This document shows positions 1 to 12,260 of a stretch of 64,000 nucleotides of DNA, one piece after another (the first letter of the stretch is position 1; each line of letters starts with the position of its first letter). This DNA comes from an uncultured Akkermansia sp. (lineage in GTDB: Bacteria; Verrucomicrobiota; Verrucomicrobiia; Verrucomicrobiales; Akkermansiaceae), in contig CAJKMG010000006.1 in NCBI GenBank assembly GCA_905200945.1, positions 57,064 to 121,063 of the forward strand, given 5' to 3'. Made by a program: the position numbers and the translations under genes. The notes under the pieces are model-generated. The model was not told where the DNA came from. It ran no database searches and saw only the letters and a program-made list of their open reading frames with translations.

Positions 1-593
1 CCACTTTCTGGCTGGGGGCGGCCTGCCTGTTCAGCCTGTTTCCCGACCTGGCCGCCATGCTGGCCGATGAACCGGAAAAGAACTGGGCATGGATGCTCCC
101 CCTGCATTTCTGCTCCGTCATGCAGGTGGTGTGCGCCCTGAGCCTGTGGATACCCTCCCGGCGGCTGCGCTCCGTGGCCTATTACTGCGTGCTGTGCGCC
201 ACCCTTCAGGGCCTGGTGACCCCTTCCGTGGCCCATGATTTCCCCTCATGGACATATTTCGCCTTTTTCCTGTCCCACGGCCTGACCGTCATTACGGCCC
301 TCTACCTGCCTCTGGCGCTGAAATGGAAGCCGGCGCGATGGGACTTCCTGTGGGCTTTTTTGCTGGCGAACGTGTACCTGGCCGCTATCCATCCCGTCAA
401 TATGCTCCTGGGAACCAATTACGGATTTACCGTGGCCACGCCTGCCGGAGGTTCCGTGCTGGACTTTCTCGGGCCATGGCCCTGGTACCTTCTGTGGATG
501 CAGGTTCCGGCGCTGGCGCTGATGTATCTGCTCACGCTCCCCTTCCGCCGTTATCCCAAGGGCCGCACGGGCAGTTCCCTGTCCCGCCATTGA
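1..593 (+). CDS. YwaF/TIGR02206-like integral membrane protein (5' end outside window)
   Basis: The reading frame is open from base 3 to the TGA at 591-593, so the true start lies before the window; the first internal ATG is at 57. The visible 197 codons are almost entirely hydrophobic and give about five membrane segments. The C-terminal part has the small-residue/LGPWPWY segment near 470-490 that is typical of the YwaF (TIGR02206) family of polytopic membrane proteins, followed by a short Arg-rich cytoplasmic tail. The function of this family is unknown to me. It converges on the next gene, which lies on the other strand. Confidence 0.7.
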   Translation, partial: TFWLGAACLFSLFPDLAAMLADEPEKNWAWMLPLHFCSVMQVVCALSLWIPSRRLRSVAYYCVLCATLQGLVTPSVAHDFPSWTYFAFFLSHGLTVITALYLPLALKWKPARWDFLWAFLLANVYLAAIHPVNMLLGTNYGFTVATPAGGSVLDFLGPWPWYLLWMQVPALALMYLLTLPFRRYPKGRTGSSLSRH

Positions 594-655
594 AAGGGAA
601 TCTTTCTTCCCTGCCCCGCCGCTTCCGACGGAATCCCCGCAAAACGGCCCGCCCG

Positions 656-681
656 TTTCCGGGAAAAAAGAGCCCCGGAAA
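656..681 (-). terminator. Weak hairpin at the convergent end of two genes
   Basis: The arms TTTCCGGG (656-663) and CCCGGAAA (674-681) can pair around an A-rich loop. It lies just past the stop of the minus-strand gene ending at 687. No long T tract follows on the minus strand, so this is only a candidate terminator. Confidence 0.3.
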
Positions 682-686
682 GTTCT

Positions 687-2060
687 TTATTGTATAATCG
701 GCTTGAGGATGCCGATGTAGGTGTCCGATGTCCCTGTTCCGCGATAAATGGAATTAATCCTGATTTTGATGGTGTGCACAGGCTGCCTGTAATAAGGAGG
801 CACGACGATCTGCGGAGTCCAGTCATCCCGCAGCGTGGCGTCAAAAGTATAAGTTCCGTTCAGCGTCACCTGAATGCCTTTGGGGCGGCTGAACATGGAG
901 TAGGCAATATTCGGGTGCCTCCGGGCTTCCGAATCCTTTTCCGGGTCGGTCACCGGGGAAATGCCGGTCTCCAGCATGATTCCCAGCAGCCGGCCGGGTT
1001 TCCTGAGCTTGATTTCCAGGGTTTCCCCCTGGCCGTCCCCGGAAACGCTTTCCGCCCAATAGCCGGAACTTTTTTTCAGGTTGTCCGGTGAACATGGAGC
1101 CCCGTAAGGGTCCCTGTCCAGGGTGGAGCTGGCCGTTACATCGTACTGGTCCGTCAAAACGCCTTTTTCTCCGCGGACGGTAATCCGCCCATCTTTGTCC
1201 AGCACCCAACCGGGGCCCGGAGTAAGCACCAAGGAGGGAGCGTAAGGCCTGCCGTCCGCTCCCAGCAGAGACCAGGTATAAACGCCTTTGGGAGTTGTCA
1301 CGATGGATTTGGCATCCGCAGAGGGATCCAGCTTGACGGACTGGTTGGTCATCTCCGAGCTGTACACATTGACCACCGCCCTGGGGGTGCCCCCCGTCCA
1401 GGTCATTACCGGAGAGGTAAGCAGCGTCAGGCGCGGTTCCCCCATGTGAACCTTCGGTTCCGGCGTAATGGCAACGTCCTGCGTATAAGGAACGGAAAAC
1501 TGGAAAGCAAGAACATGGATTCCCGCCTTGTTGGGAACCTGGGCCACCAGCCAGTGAGTTATGCCGGCAATGGGAAACATGGAGGGAGCGTCCGCCTGTA
1601 GATGCCGCCCCTCCACCAGGGAAAAATCACATTTCAGATCATCCACGGATGTGACGACATCCTGCACCGCTTTCGTAAAAGGGAGGCTGCGTATGGGTTC
1701 CTGCCTGGCGGCATTGGCCTGTTCATCAGGCAGCTCGTACTGGAACGGCACTCCTACGGGAATAGTCTTGCCCTTTACTCCCCTGGGGATATCCAGCGCA
1801 CAGGTGTAAATCAGGAAAGCCTGGTGCTGCTTCAGGGAAACAGTAACGTCAAGCGCGTTCAGCCGGATTCCGTCCGCCTGCGTCAAATCCATGGGAACGG
1901 GCAAGCCGGGAACCGGAGCGATGCTTTGAAAGGATATCTCCTGCTGGCGGGGGCGGTCCGCTTTTTCCGCGGCGGTCTGTTCCTTCTGCTGGGGTTCGGC
2001 GGCCATGCCCGGCACGCAGCATGCAATGCCGGCCAGCCAGATCAGGGTAGCCAATCTCAT
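687..2060 (-). CDS. Secreted protein of unknown function
   Basis: I do not recognise a family. From the ATG at 2060 the protein is 457 aa and opens with a classic signal peptide (MRLATLIWLAG, then a small-residue cleavage region ending near AA-EPQQ). An in-frame ATG at 2102 would add 14 polar residues ahead of this signal and seems less likely. The mature part begins with a Lys/Glu/Gln-rich linker and continues as a beta-rich soluble domain; the last ~120 residues resemble a carbohydrate- or ligand-binding sandwich by composition only. It is probably periplasmic or surface-attached. It stands alone, convergent with the upstream membrane protein gene and divergent from nrdJ. Confidence 0.6.
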   Translation of the reverse strand: MRLATLIWLAGIACCVPGMAAEPQQKEQTAAEKADRPRQQEISFQSIAPVPGLPVPMDLTQADGIRLNALDVTVSLKQHQAFLIYTCALDIPRGVKGKTIPVGVPFQYELPDEQANAARQEPIRSLPFTKAVQDVVTSVDDLKCDFSLVEGRHLQADAPSMFPIAGITHWLVAQVPNKAGIHVLAFQFSVPYTQDVAITPEPKVHMGEPRLTLLTSPVMTWTGGTPRAVVNVYSSEMTNQSVKLDPSADAKSIVTTPKGVYTWSLLGADGRPYAPSLVLTPGPGWVLDKDGRITVRGEKGVLTDQYDVTASSTLDRDPYGAPCSPDNLKKSSGYWAESVSGDGQGETLEIKLRKPGRLLGIMLETGISPVTDPEKDSEARRHPNIAYSMFSRPKGIQVTLNGTYTFDATLRDDWTPQIVVPPYYRQPVHTIKIRINSIYRGTGTSDTYIGILKPIIQ

Positions 2061-2102
2061 GGCCGTTAGATTAACGCGCTGCAGCCCGTTCATCAAGTCC
2101 AT

Positions 2103-2763
2103 TTAGGGGAGGGGGGAAAGGCCTCTTCCGTACCCGCTCTTTTCCCTGAACAAACAGGGGCGGCCCTCCTTTGAACCAGCGACGCCCGCAGCAGGAAAAT
2201 ATTCGTTCCAAACTCCGGAATTGGTCGCTTCATGCCCTTGGAAACGGGCTCCGGGATTCCGCATAGACGTCTCTCTGCCTGAGAAGCGGAAAGATGGCCC
2301 CATGGCATATGACAGGTAAAAACAAACTGAGGGGCATCGGAGGGCTTTTTCCTGCCGAAAACCAGCATAATTAACTCATTAACAACAATCAGCATCCATC
2401 ATTGCGTATTTGCAAGAAGACCGTATTTTTTTGCCCACCAGGCGCTGTTAACGCACTCCTATTACCAGTTTTTTATGAACAGCCCGTTTACCGGGAGACC
2501 CTCCCAAACGCCCTGCCGCCCCCCCTCGCCAAATAAAAAAAGGAGCATGCAGTAGACAGGAAAAATCACGCAAGACAGAAGATTTTTTTCTAGAAAACAG
2601 GACAAACAATACAACATATAGCATACCTAAAAAAATACTGTACAATATTTCCTTTTCATCAGGATTATTTTTCAGTAGATAATGCACACGCTATGCGCCG
2701 CCGCCCCACGACGAAGCGCAAGCCTTACGGGATTGTTCCCAAATCTTTCTACTTCTCAAGCCA
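2103..2763. other. Non-coding region between a secreted-protein gene and nrdJ
   Basis: About 660 bases separate the two divergent genes. The left half is GC-rich; the right half (2560-2690) is AT-rich and is the likely promoter area for nrdJ. I looked for a cobalamin riboswitch because nrdJ is B12-dependent, but found no recognisable B12 box (GCCACTG-like core). No convincing small gene is visible on either strand. Confidence 0.5.
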
Positions 2764-5700
2764 ATGACCACAGACAACTCGCAAACCATACTCAAACTGC
2801 GTACAGGCCAGGAAATCATCCTCCCCCAGAGGAAAGACCTGCTGGGCGGTTTGAAATTCACCAGAAGATTTTCACATAATGAAGTCCACCCCTATGATGA
2901 AGTGGACTGGACGCGCCGCGACGTCCGCATTATGGACTGGAAAACCGGCAAGACCATTTACGAGCGTCTGGGTCTGGAAGCCCCTGCCCACTGGGATGAC
3001 AACGCCGTCAAAATCACGGCGGACAAGTACCTTTTCGGCAGCGAACCCGGCTCCCTGGAATATGAAGACAGCTTCCGCAATATTTACGACCGCATTTCCA
3101 ATACCTATACCGTATGGGGATGGGAGGAAGGTTACTTCGCCACGCTGGAGGACGCGGAAATTTTCAATGAGGAAATCAAGGCCATGCTGGTGCAGCAAAT
3201 ATGGGCGCCCAATTCCCCTGTCTGGTTCAACATCGGCCACTGGGAGCAGTGGCGCTGGGGACGCCCGGACCTGAGGGAAAGCTATACAGGCCACGGCAAC
3301 AAGGCTTACCATACCAAGGGAACCAAGAACAATCTGAAAACCTTCACGGTCCAGTCCACGTATGAATATCCCCAGTGTTCCGCCTGTTTCCTGACGGAAG
3401 TGGGAGACAGCATGGAGGATATTCTGGACCACCTGACGACGGAAGGTCGTATTTTCGCGTCCGGTTCCGGAGTGGGCATCAACCTGTCCACCCTCCGGTC
3501 CTCCAAGGAGCCCATCAGCGGCAAGGGCCGTTCCTCCGGCCCCATCTCCTTCGACCGCGGCTGGGACCGCATGGCCGGAGCCATCAAATCCGGAGGCAAG
3601 ACTCGCCGCGCCGCACGCATGGTCCTGATGTTCAGCGACCACCCGGATATTTTCGAATTCATCAATACGAAAAACCGCCAGGAAGACATCGCCAAGGTTA
3701 TCCTGCGCGAACACAACGTGCATGTGGAGCTCAAGCAGATTGCGGAGACCAAGCTGGTTGCCGGCACTCCGGCGGAAAAGTCCGCCGCCCGCGTCATTCT
3801 TTCCCTGCCCCTGGCCACCCGGAACAGTTTTGACCCGCACATGGATGCCCTGCTGTACGGGGAAACGCTCTCCCACCAGAACGCGAACCATTCCGTTTCC
3901 CTGAAGGGGGATTTCTGGCAGGCGCTCGCCAATAACGGCAATACCTACACGCGCTGGGTCACGAATCCGGCCCACATTGAACAGACATTCCGCGCCCAGG
4001 AACTTCTGGAAGCCATGGCCCAATCCATCTGGGACAACGGGGAACCCGGCGTGCACAATAACGACGTGATCAACCTGTGGAACCCCGTCAAGTCCATCGG
4101 CACCATCACTACGTCCAATCCCTGCTCGGAATACGTCTTCCTGAACAATACGAGCTGCAACCTTTCCTCCTTCAACGCCTACCGCTTCCTGATCAAGGGA
4201 GAGGACGGAAAGCCCGTTTTCGATGCGGACGCCCTGACCCACGCCGCCCGCCTGGCCATGGTCTGCGCGGACCTGAATGTGGAACGCGGCGGCTTCCCGA
4301 TTGAAGAAATCGCGGAGGGCACCTACAAGTACCGCACCACGGGCATCGGCTTCGCCAACGTGGGCGGCTCCCTGATGGCCCTGGGCGTGCCTTACGATTC
4401 CGACGAAGGCCGCTGGATTGCCTCCCAGCTTTGCAGCGCCCTGACGGCGGCCTGCTGGACGGCCTCCGCGGAAATGGGCGCGGAACTGGGCTCCTATGTG
4501 GAATACCCCGCCAGCAAGAAAGACCTGCTCGCCGTGCTGCGCCTGCACAACGCAGCCCAGAAACTGGCAAGCGCCCTGCCCTCCCAGAAGGATTCCAAGA
4601 CGCTGGACGACCTGATTGAGAACATCATCGCCAATGCCGGAGGGATCCTGCCGGAAGCGCAGGGGCTCACCGCCTCCTATGCCCTGCATGCCTACCTCAA
4701 GAGCTTCAAGGCCCCTACCATGATGAACAGGGAGCGCATCGCCCCCGCGGCCAAACTGGCGGAAGCCGCTTCCGACATGTGGGCGAAGGTGATCAAGGCC
4801 ACGGCGCACCGCAACGCGTTTGTTTCCGTAATGGCGCCCACGGGCACCATTTCCGCCCCGCTGGGCTGCTACGACGAAGGCACCACATCCATTGAGCCGG
4901 ATTACACGCTGGTGAAATGGAAGCAGCTGGCGGGCGGAGGCTCCCTGAAGATGTTCAACCGCCTGGCCCTGGAAGGCCTCCGCTCCCTGGGTTACCCGGA
5001 AGACTTCGTCAATGAAGCCGCTCTGGAAGTGGCGGGCCTGGACGGCCTGATTTCCGCGTTTCAGGGGAATATGGATTCCGTCGTGAACCAGCTCATTGTG
5101 GACCCCTGCAATGACCAGGCCGGCCCCGTGCGCCTCGCGTGGCGCCGCCTGCTCTCCGGAACGGAATCCCGCAGTGAAATTCAGGAAAAAGTGGCTTATA
5201 TCAGCAACCCGGCCAACATGGCCGTGCTGACGGCGGATGAACTTGCCGTAGTCAACGGAGCCGCCCATATTGAATCCATACCGTGGCTGAATAAGAAGGA
5301 CCTGCCGGTCTTTGACTGCGCCGCCACCAACGGCAACGGCATCCGTGCCATTTCCCCCGCCGGCCATGTGCTGATGCTGGGCGCCCTCCAGCCCTTCATC
5401 TCCGGCGCGTGCTCCAAGACGGTCAACATGCCCGTCTCCGCCGGCGTGCAGGATATTTACGATTCCCTCATCATGTCCCACGAGCTGGGCGTGAAGTGCA
5501 TCGCCATCTTCCGCGCCGGCTCCAAGGCGAATGCCGTTTACGTGGTGGATACCCCGGAAACGCGCATGTTCAAGGCCAACCACGTCTGGGAACAGCTGGT
5601 GAATGCCGGATCGGACGCCATTGACGAAATCATCGCGGAGGCATCCAAGCCGCGCCAGCGCAAGCTGCCCGGCCGCCGTCTGGGCCAGACCGTAAAATTC

Positions 5701-6306
5701 TCCGTAGGCGGCCAGCTGACGGGCTACCTGACGGTAGGCGTCTATGCGGACGGCACCTGCGGGGAAGTTTTCGGACGCCTGGGACAAGTCGGCTCCTTCG
5801 CCTCCGGCATGTTTGAAGCTTACTGCAAGCTCCTCTCCACCGCCCTTCAGTTCGGCGTGCCTCTCAAGGAAGTGGTCAAGGGTTTCCGCAATTACTCCTT
5901 CGAGCCCTCCGGGTTCTGCCGCGTGGGGGACGACACGGAGGCGGACACCTGCACGGAAATCCGCTCCTGCGCTTCCGTGGTGGATTTGATTGCCAAGATT
6001 CTGGCGTGGCTTTTCCCGGAAAGCAACGGCTACCGCCTGCGGGACGTCTTCTCCATCCCCAGCGTCAGCCTTCCGGGCCAGGCTCCGGATACGACGGTAA
6101 GCGTGCTGCCCCCCCGCATCATCACCGCTCCGGCGCATCCCGCTACTCCGGCCCTGCCGGAAATTCCCGCCGGAAAGGTTCCGGAAGGAACGATGCTCAA
6201 CGGCGCCTCCCTCTGCCCGCAGTGCCACTCCCTGGCCTATGTCCAGGACGGCAAATGCAAATCCTGCCGCTCCTGCGGATACAAGGACGGCGGCTGCGGG
6301 GAATAA
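2764..6306 (+). CDS. nrdJ: Adenosylcobalamin-dependent (class II) ribonucleoside-diphosphate reductase
   Basis: At 1180 aa this is a long class II ribonucleotide reductase, which makes deoxyribonucleotides in the cytoplasm with adenosylcobalamin as radical source and needs no oxygen. The N-terminal half has the substrate-site cysteine in YPQCSACF (about residue 213), and the loop NPCSEY...NTSCNLSS (about 454-470) carries the radical-site Cys with its Asn and Glu partners. The phosphate-binding MAPTGTIS motif is near residue 693. The last 35 residues form a CPQC...CKSC...CGYKDGGCGE zinc-ribbon-like tail that can also supply the redox-active cysteines. It is preceded by an AT-rich region and followed by a perfect palindrome. 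Together with the methylmalonyl-CoA mutase this makes two B12-dependent systems in the window. Confidence 0.95.
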   Translation: MTTDNSQTILKLRTGQEIILPQRKDLLGGLKFTRRFSHNEVHPYDEVDWTRRDVRIMDWKTGKTIYERLGLEAPAHWDDNAVKITADKYLFGSEPGSLEYEDSFRNIYDRISNTYTVWGWEEGYFATLEDAEIFNEEIKAMLVQQIWAPNSPVWFNIGHWEQWRWGRPDLRESYTGHGNKAYHTKGTKNNLKTFTVQSTYEYPQCSACFLTEVGDSMEDILDHLTTEGRIFASGSGVGINLSTLRSSKEPISGKGRSSGPISFDRGWDRMAGAIKSGGKTRRAARMVLMFSDHPDIFEFINTKNRQEDIAKVILREHNVHVELKQIAETKLVAGTPAEKSAARVILSLPLATRNSFDPHMDALLYGETLSHQNANHSVSLKGDFWQALANNGNTYTRWVTNPAHIEQTFRAQELLEAMAQSIWDNGEPGVHNNDVINLWNPVKSIGTITTSNPCSEYVFLNNTSCNLSSFNAYRFLIKGEDGKPVFDADALTHAARLAMVCADLNVERGGFPIEEIAEGTYKYRTTGIGFANVGGSLMALGVPYDSDEGRWIASQLCSALTAACWTASAEMGAELGSYVEYPASKKDLLAVLRLHNAAQKLASALPSQKDSKTLDDLIENIIANAGGILPEAQGLTASYALHAYLKSFKAPTMMNRERIAPAAKLAEAASDMWAKVIKATAHRNAFVSVMAPTGTISAPLGCYDEGTTSIEPDYTLVKWKQLAGGGSLKMFNRLALEGLRSLGYPEDFVNEAALEVAGLDGLISAFQGNMDSVVNQLIVDPCNDQAGPVRLAWRRLLSGTESRSEIQEKVAYISNPANMAVLTADELAVVNGAAHIESIPWLNKKDLPVFDCAATNGNGIRAISPAGHVLMLGALQPFISGACSKTVNMPVSAGVQDIYDSLIMSHELGVKCIAIFRAGSKANAVYVVDTPETRMFKANHVWEQLVNAGSDAIDEIIAEASKPRQRKLPGRRLGQTVKFSVGGQLTGYLTVGVYADGTCGEVFGRLGQVGSFASGMFEAYCKLLSTALQFGVPLKEVVKGFRNYSFEPSGFCRVGDDTEADTCTEIRSCASVVDLIAKILAWLFPESNGYRLRDVFSIPSVSLPGQAPDTTVSVLPPRIITAPAHPATPALPEIPAGKVPEGTMLNGASLCPQCHSLAYVQDGKCKSCRSCGYKDGGCGE

Positions 6307-6338
6307 ACGGTAACCAGATCATTCCATACCCGCTCTTT

Positions 6339-6374
6339 CCAGGCGGAACCCGGCAGCTGCCGGGTTCCGCCTGG
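6339..6374. repeat. 36-bp perfect palindrome downstream of nrdJ
   Basis: Bases 6339-6356 are the exact reverse complement of 6357-6374, centred on CAGCTG. The palindrome lies 33 bases after the nrdJ stop and would fold into an 18-bp stem in RNA. No T tract follows on the plus strand, so it is more likely an RNA-stabilising or processing hairpin, or an atypical terminator, than a standard Rho-independent one. Confidence 0.75.
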
Positions 6375-6572
6375 TGAATTTACGGAGAAGGCATTCTTTC
6401 CGGGAAAGACGGTTTTCCGGCCCTCCCGGCCCCTGTCCAACATGAACTTTCCGGGAAGAAGCGAACGGGAACCGCCGCGCGGGGAAAAGGAATGATAGGC
6501 GTTTGCCTTGAAATCCGGCAGCATTTCATTCATAGTCCGCCGCATACGTCTGAAGCCGCACCTTTATTTTCC

Positions 6573-7505
6573 ATGAAACCCTACTATACCCTGGCTGACC
6601 TTCTGGATGAAGAACATCCGTTTGATGCCGGGGAAACCGTTCCCGCCAGGCTGGCCGTAATCGGTTTTCCCATTGCCCACTCCAAATCTCCCGCCATGCA
6701 GCAGGCCGCGCTGGACGCGGCGGGCATTCGCGCCCGGTATATCCGCATCCAGGCCGCTCCGGAAGAATTCGGAGAAGTGGTGCAGCTCCTCAGGGAAAGG
6801 GGGTTCACGGGAGCCAACGTTACGGTACCTCACAAGCAGGCTGCCTGTTCCCTGTGCAGCGATACGGACGCCCTTTCCCGCGCTACCGGCTCCGTTAATA
6901 CGCTCGTCTTTCAAAAGGACGGTTCCGTCTCCGGCTTCAATACGGACGGCCCGGGATTCGCCCGCGCCATCCGGGAGGAATTTTCCGTGGATTTGCGCGA
7001 TTTGAAAGTGGCCCTCCTGGGCTCCTGCGGCGGGGCCGGGCTTGCCCTGGCCTATACCTGCGCCATGCAGCGCTGCGAACGGCTGACGCTGGCCGGAAGA
7101 TCGGAAGAAAAGCTTCAGGAGCTTAAAAACAGGCTGAGTTCCTTTTTCATTGACGAACACAGGCTGGAAGGCTCCTCCGACCGCCTGGCGGCCCACCAGA
7201 ACAATACGCCGCGTTTCAATGCCGCCGTGGAGGAAGCGGATCTGATCGTCAACGCCACCTCCCTCGGCCTGAAGCCTACGGACCCTTCCCCCGTGCCCCC
7301 CGCACTGCTTTCCGCCCACCATCTGGTTTACGATTTACAGACGCATGACGATGCCTTCCAGATGGAAGCCCGCTTTCAGGGCGCCAGAGTATCCAACGGC
7401 CTTTCCATGCTGGTTCACCAGGGGGCCCTTTCCTTTGAACGCTGGTTCGGCATCAAGCCGGATATTTCCGCCATGCGCCAGGCCCTTGAACAAAAGCATG
7501 ACTGA
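6573..7505 (+). CDS. aroE: Shikimate dehydrogenase
   Basis: It reduces 3-dehydroshikimate to shikimate with NADPH in aromatic amino acid synthesis. The 310-aa product has the substrate loop IGFPIAHSKSP (about residues 28-38), the catalytic lysine in NVTVPHK, the GFNTDGPGF segment, and a nucleotide-binding GSCGGAG loop. The ATG at 6573 is chosen because the upstream in-frame extension (from 6492) has no family similarity. The N-terminal 20 residues (TLADLLDEEHPFD) are longer than in the E. coli enzyme. The 3' end overlaps mutY by 8 bases, so the two are translationally coupled. Confidence 0.93.
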   Translation: MKPYYTLADLLDEEHPFDAGETVPARLAVIGFPIAHSKSPAMQQAALDAAGIRARYIRIQAAPEEFGEVVQLLRERGFTGANVTVPHKQAACSLCSDTDALSRATGSVNTLVFQKDGSVSGFNTDGPGFARAIREEFSVDLRDLKVALLGSCGGAGLALAYTCAMQRCERLTLAGRSEEKLQELKNRLSSFFIDEHRLEGSSDRLAAHQNNTPRFNAAVEEADLIVNATSLGLKPTDPSPVPPALLSAHHLVYDLQTHDDAFQMEARFQGARVSNGLSMLVHQGALSFERWFGIKPDISAMRQALEQKHD

Positions 7506-8523
7506 CACTACCCCACATTTCAACATCCATGCTTTCCGGAACGCGCTGGTGGAATGGTTCAGGCGCGAAGGGAAAGACTACCCGTGGAGGCGGACAACGG
7601 ACCCGTGGCACATCCTGGTTTCCGAGCTGATGCTGCAGCAGACGACCATTCCCACCGTTCTGGGAAGATATGACAGGTGGATGCGCCAGTTCCCCACCCC
7701 GGGGCATCTGGCTGCCGTGGACGAGCAGACGGCCCTGCGCTCCTGGGAGGGGCTGGGCTATTACCGCCGCGTGCGTTCCCTCCAGGCCATCGCCAGGGAA
7801 ATCGTCAACAAATTCGGAGGACGGTTCCCGGACAATGCGGAAGGGCTGAAACGCCTGCCGGGCATCGGCCCCTATACGTCGGGAGCCCTCCTCTCCTTCG
7901 CCTTCAACAAGGCGGCTCCCATCGTAGACGCCAACGTGGCGCGCGTCCTGGCCCGCATTGACAATTATTCCGTTCCCGTGGATTCCTCGGAAGGCCAAAA
8001 ATACCTGTGGAGCCGCGCGGAAAGCCTGGTGGACCCGGAACATGCCCGTGAATTCAATTCAGCCATCATGGAGCTGGGGCAAACCTGCTGCAGCATCAGT
8101 TCTCCGGACTGCCTGCTGTGCCCCGTGCGCCCCTTCTGCTCCGCGGAGCGGCCGGAAACGCTTCCCGTCAAAAATCCCAAGCCGCAAGTCACCCGGGTGG
8201 AACACCACGACATTCTTTACATCCGCGGCAAATCCGTCCTGCTGGCCAAATGCCCGGAAGGCAAGCGCCATGCCGGCATGTACCGCTTCCCCCAGAGGGA
8301 GGACGAGCACACCCTTTCCCTGCCCCATGTCCTGAAACAAACCTACAGCATTACCCGCTACAGGGTGACCCGCTACATCCACCATGTGACGGATACGCCT
8401 CTCCTCAGGGAAGGAGAGGAATTCGTGCCGCTGGACAAAATCCACGGGCTGCCCATGGCCTCACCGGACCGCAAGGCACTGAACTCCCCCGCCCTCGGCA
8501 AACTGCTGGACCATATCAGATGA
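7498..8523 (+). CDS. mutY: A/G-specific adenine DNA glycosylase
   Basis: It removes adenine mispaired with 8-oxoguanine. The 341-aa protein has the helix-hairpin-helix LPGIGPYTSGALLSFAF with the following catalytic Asp in PIVDANVARV, and a canonical Cys-x6-Cys-x2-Cys-x5-Cys 4Fe-4S loop (ending PDCLLCPVRPFC). A C-terminal NUDIX-like 8-oxoG recognition domain follows (about residues 235-335). The ATG at 7498 overlaps the end of aroE; the stop overlaps the aat start (ATGA). This arrangement makes aroE-mutY-aat one operon. Confidence 0.95.
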   Translation: MTDTTPHFNIHAFRNALVEWFRREGKDYPWRRTTDPWHILVSELMLQQTTIPTVLGRYDRWMRQFPTPGHLAAVDEQTALRSWEGLGYYRRVRSLQAIAREIVNKFGGRFPDNAEGLKRLPGIGPYTSGALLSFAFNKAAPIVDANVARVLARIDNYSVPVDSSEGQKYLWSRAESLVDPEHAREFNSAIMELGQTCCSISSPDCLLCPVRPFCSAERPETLPVKNPKPQVTRVEHHDILYIRGKSVLLAKCPEGKRHAGMYRFPQREDEHTLSLPHVLKQTYSITRYRVTRYIHHVTDTPLLREGEEFVPLDKIHGLPMASPDRKALNSPALGKLLDHIR

Positions 8524-9101
8524 ATGACAGATTGACGCCGGAACTTGTCCTCTCCGCCTATTGCCAGGGGTGTTTTCCCATGGCGGACCCGGAAACGGGA
8601 GAAATCTCCTTTTACGAACCGGACCCGCGCGCCCTGATTCCGCTGGACGACCGCTTCCACATCCCCCACGGCCTCAAACGGGCTTTGAATAAAAAACCTT
8701 TTGAGCTCCGGATGGATACCGCTTTTCCGGAGGTGGTCCATGCCTGCGCCCGGACGGACCAGCCGGAAGAACAATGGATAGACGGACAGATTGAAGAAGC
8801 ATACGGCAAGCTTCACGAGATGGGCTTCGCCCACAGTGTGGAATGCTGGGACAAGGAAGGGCTGCAGGGAGGCCTGTACGGAGTAGCCTTGGGGAAGGCT
8901 TTTTTCGGGGAAAGCATGTTCCACCGGAAAACGGACGCCAGCAAGATCGCCCTGGTGGCCCTGGTGCAATACCTGCGGGCGCATCGGTTCCTTTTTCTGG
9001 ATACCCAGTGGACAACGCCGCATCTGCTGAAATTCGGAACCTATGAAGTGCCGGCCAGGGAATACCGGAAGCTTCTGAAGAGGGCGCTGGAGGAACAATA
9101 A
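8520..9101 (+). CDS. aat: Leucyl/phenylalanyl-tRNA--protein transferase
   Basis: It adds Leu or Phe from aminoacyl-tRNA to N-terminal Lys/Arg of proteins, marking them for ClpS/ClpAP degradation in the N-degron pathway. The 193-aa product begins with the family hallmark AYCQGCFPMAD and has the GGLYGVALGKAFFGESMFH core and the TQWTTPHLLKFG segment near the C terminus. The ATG at 8520 overlaps the mutY TGA by 4 bases. It is the last gene of the operon; the following ~400 bases have no clear gene. Confidence 0.95.
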   Translation: MNDRLTPELVLSAYCQGCFPMADPETGEISFYEPDPRALIPLDDRFHIPHGLKRALNKKPFELRMDTAFPEVVHACARTDQPEEQWIDGQIEEAYGKLHEMGFAHSVECWDKEGLQGGLYGVALGKAFFGESMFHRKTDASKIALVALVQYLRAHRFLFLDTQWTTPHLLKFGTYEVPAREYRKLLKRALEEQ

Positions 9102-9252
9102 ACCATGTTTTACTGTCCGGCATAAACGGTCATGAGATTTTGGAAGATCCGGCAGCGCACCGGATTTCAGAACCTGTTGACGATTTTTTCTTCGGGTTTT
9201 GCCATCAATATTTGAAATATCAGGCCCCTCCACGCTCAAACGTTCAAGAAGC

Positions 9253-9369
9253 ATGACTCATGCCGGAATTGACATTGGCGGCACTCCGGGAAAGCTTGCG
9301 GAGCATCTTGGAAAAGAAGCACTTCCTCTTCCGCCAGGAGAATTTCGGCCCATGATGCCATTAACATAG
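9253..9369 (+). pseudogene. Possible remnant of a ROK-type kinase N terminus
   Basis: A 38-codon frame begins with AGIDIGGT, which is the phosphate-1 motif at the start of ROK sugar kinases, and then loses similarity and stops. The surrounding sequence 9102-9459 has no other coding signal. It could be a decayed gene start or coincidence. Confidence 0.2.
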
Positions 9370-9463
9370 GCGGAAGCCGTGCAGGCATGCCCACCCCACG
9401 CGCATGGAGCAGTAGGCCCGCAGGTTCAAGCCATATCCGACGAGACCGTTCCGTCTGCTAAAA

Positions 9464-9491
9464 AGCCCGTGGTTCCGGAGAACCACGGGCT
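9464..9491 (-). terminator. Rho-independent terminator of ppdK
   Basis: The arms AGCCCGTGGTT and AACCACGGGCT form an 11-bp stem around CCGGAG, 25 bases past the ppdK stop, followed on the minus strand by a run of T. The rest of 9102-9460 holds no feature I can support beyond the weak kinase remnant. Confidence 0.85.
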
Positions 9492-9515
9492 GTCTTTAAC
9501 CCTTAACAAAAAGGT

Positions 9516-12260
<2,745 letters not shown>

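Noticed and set aside
2103..2763. Cobalamin riboswitch before nrdJ
   Set aside because: The gene is B12-dependent, but no B12-box core or surrounding conserved elements could be seen on the plus strand.
2872..6228. Very long open frame on the strand opposite nrdJ
   Set aside because: It is an antisense shadow caused by high third-position GC; the protein has low-complexity Gly/Arg/His content and no domain. The same applies to the long frames opposite ppdK, the mutase genes and pheT.
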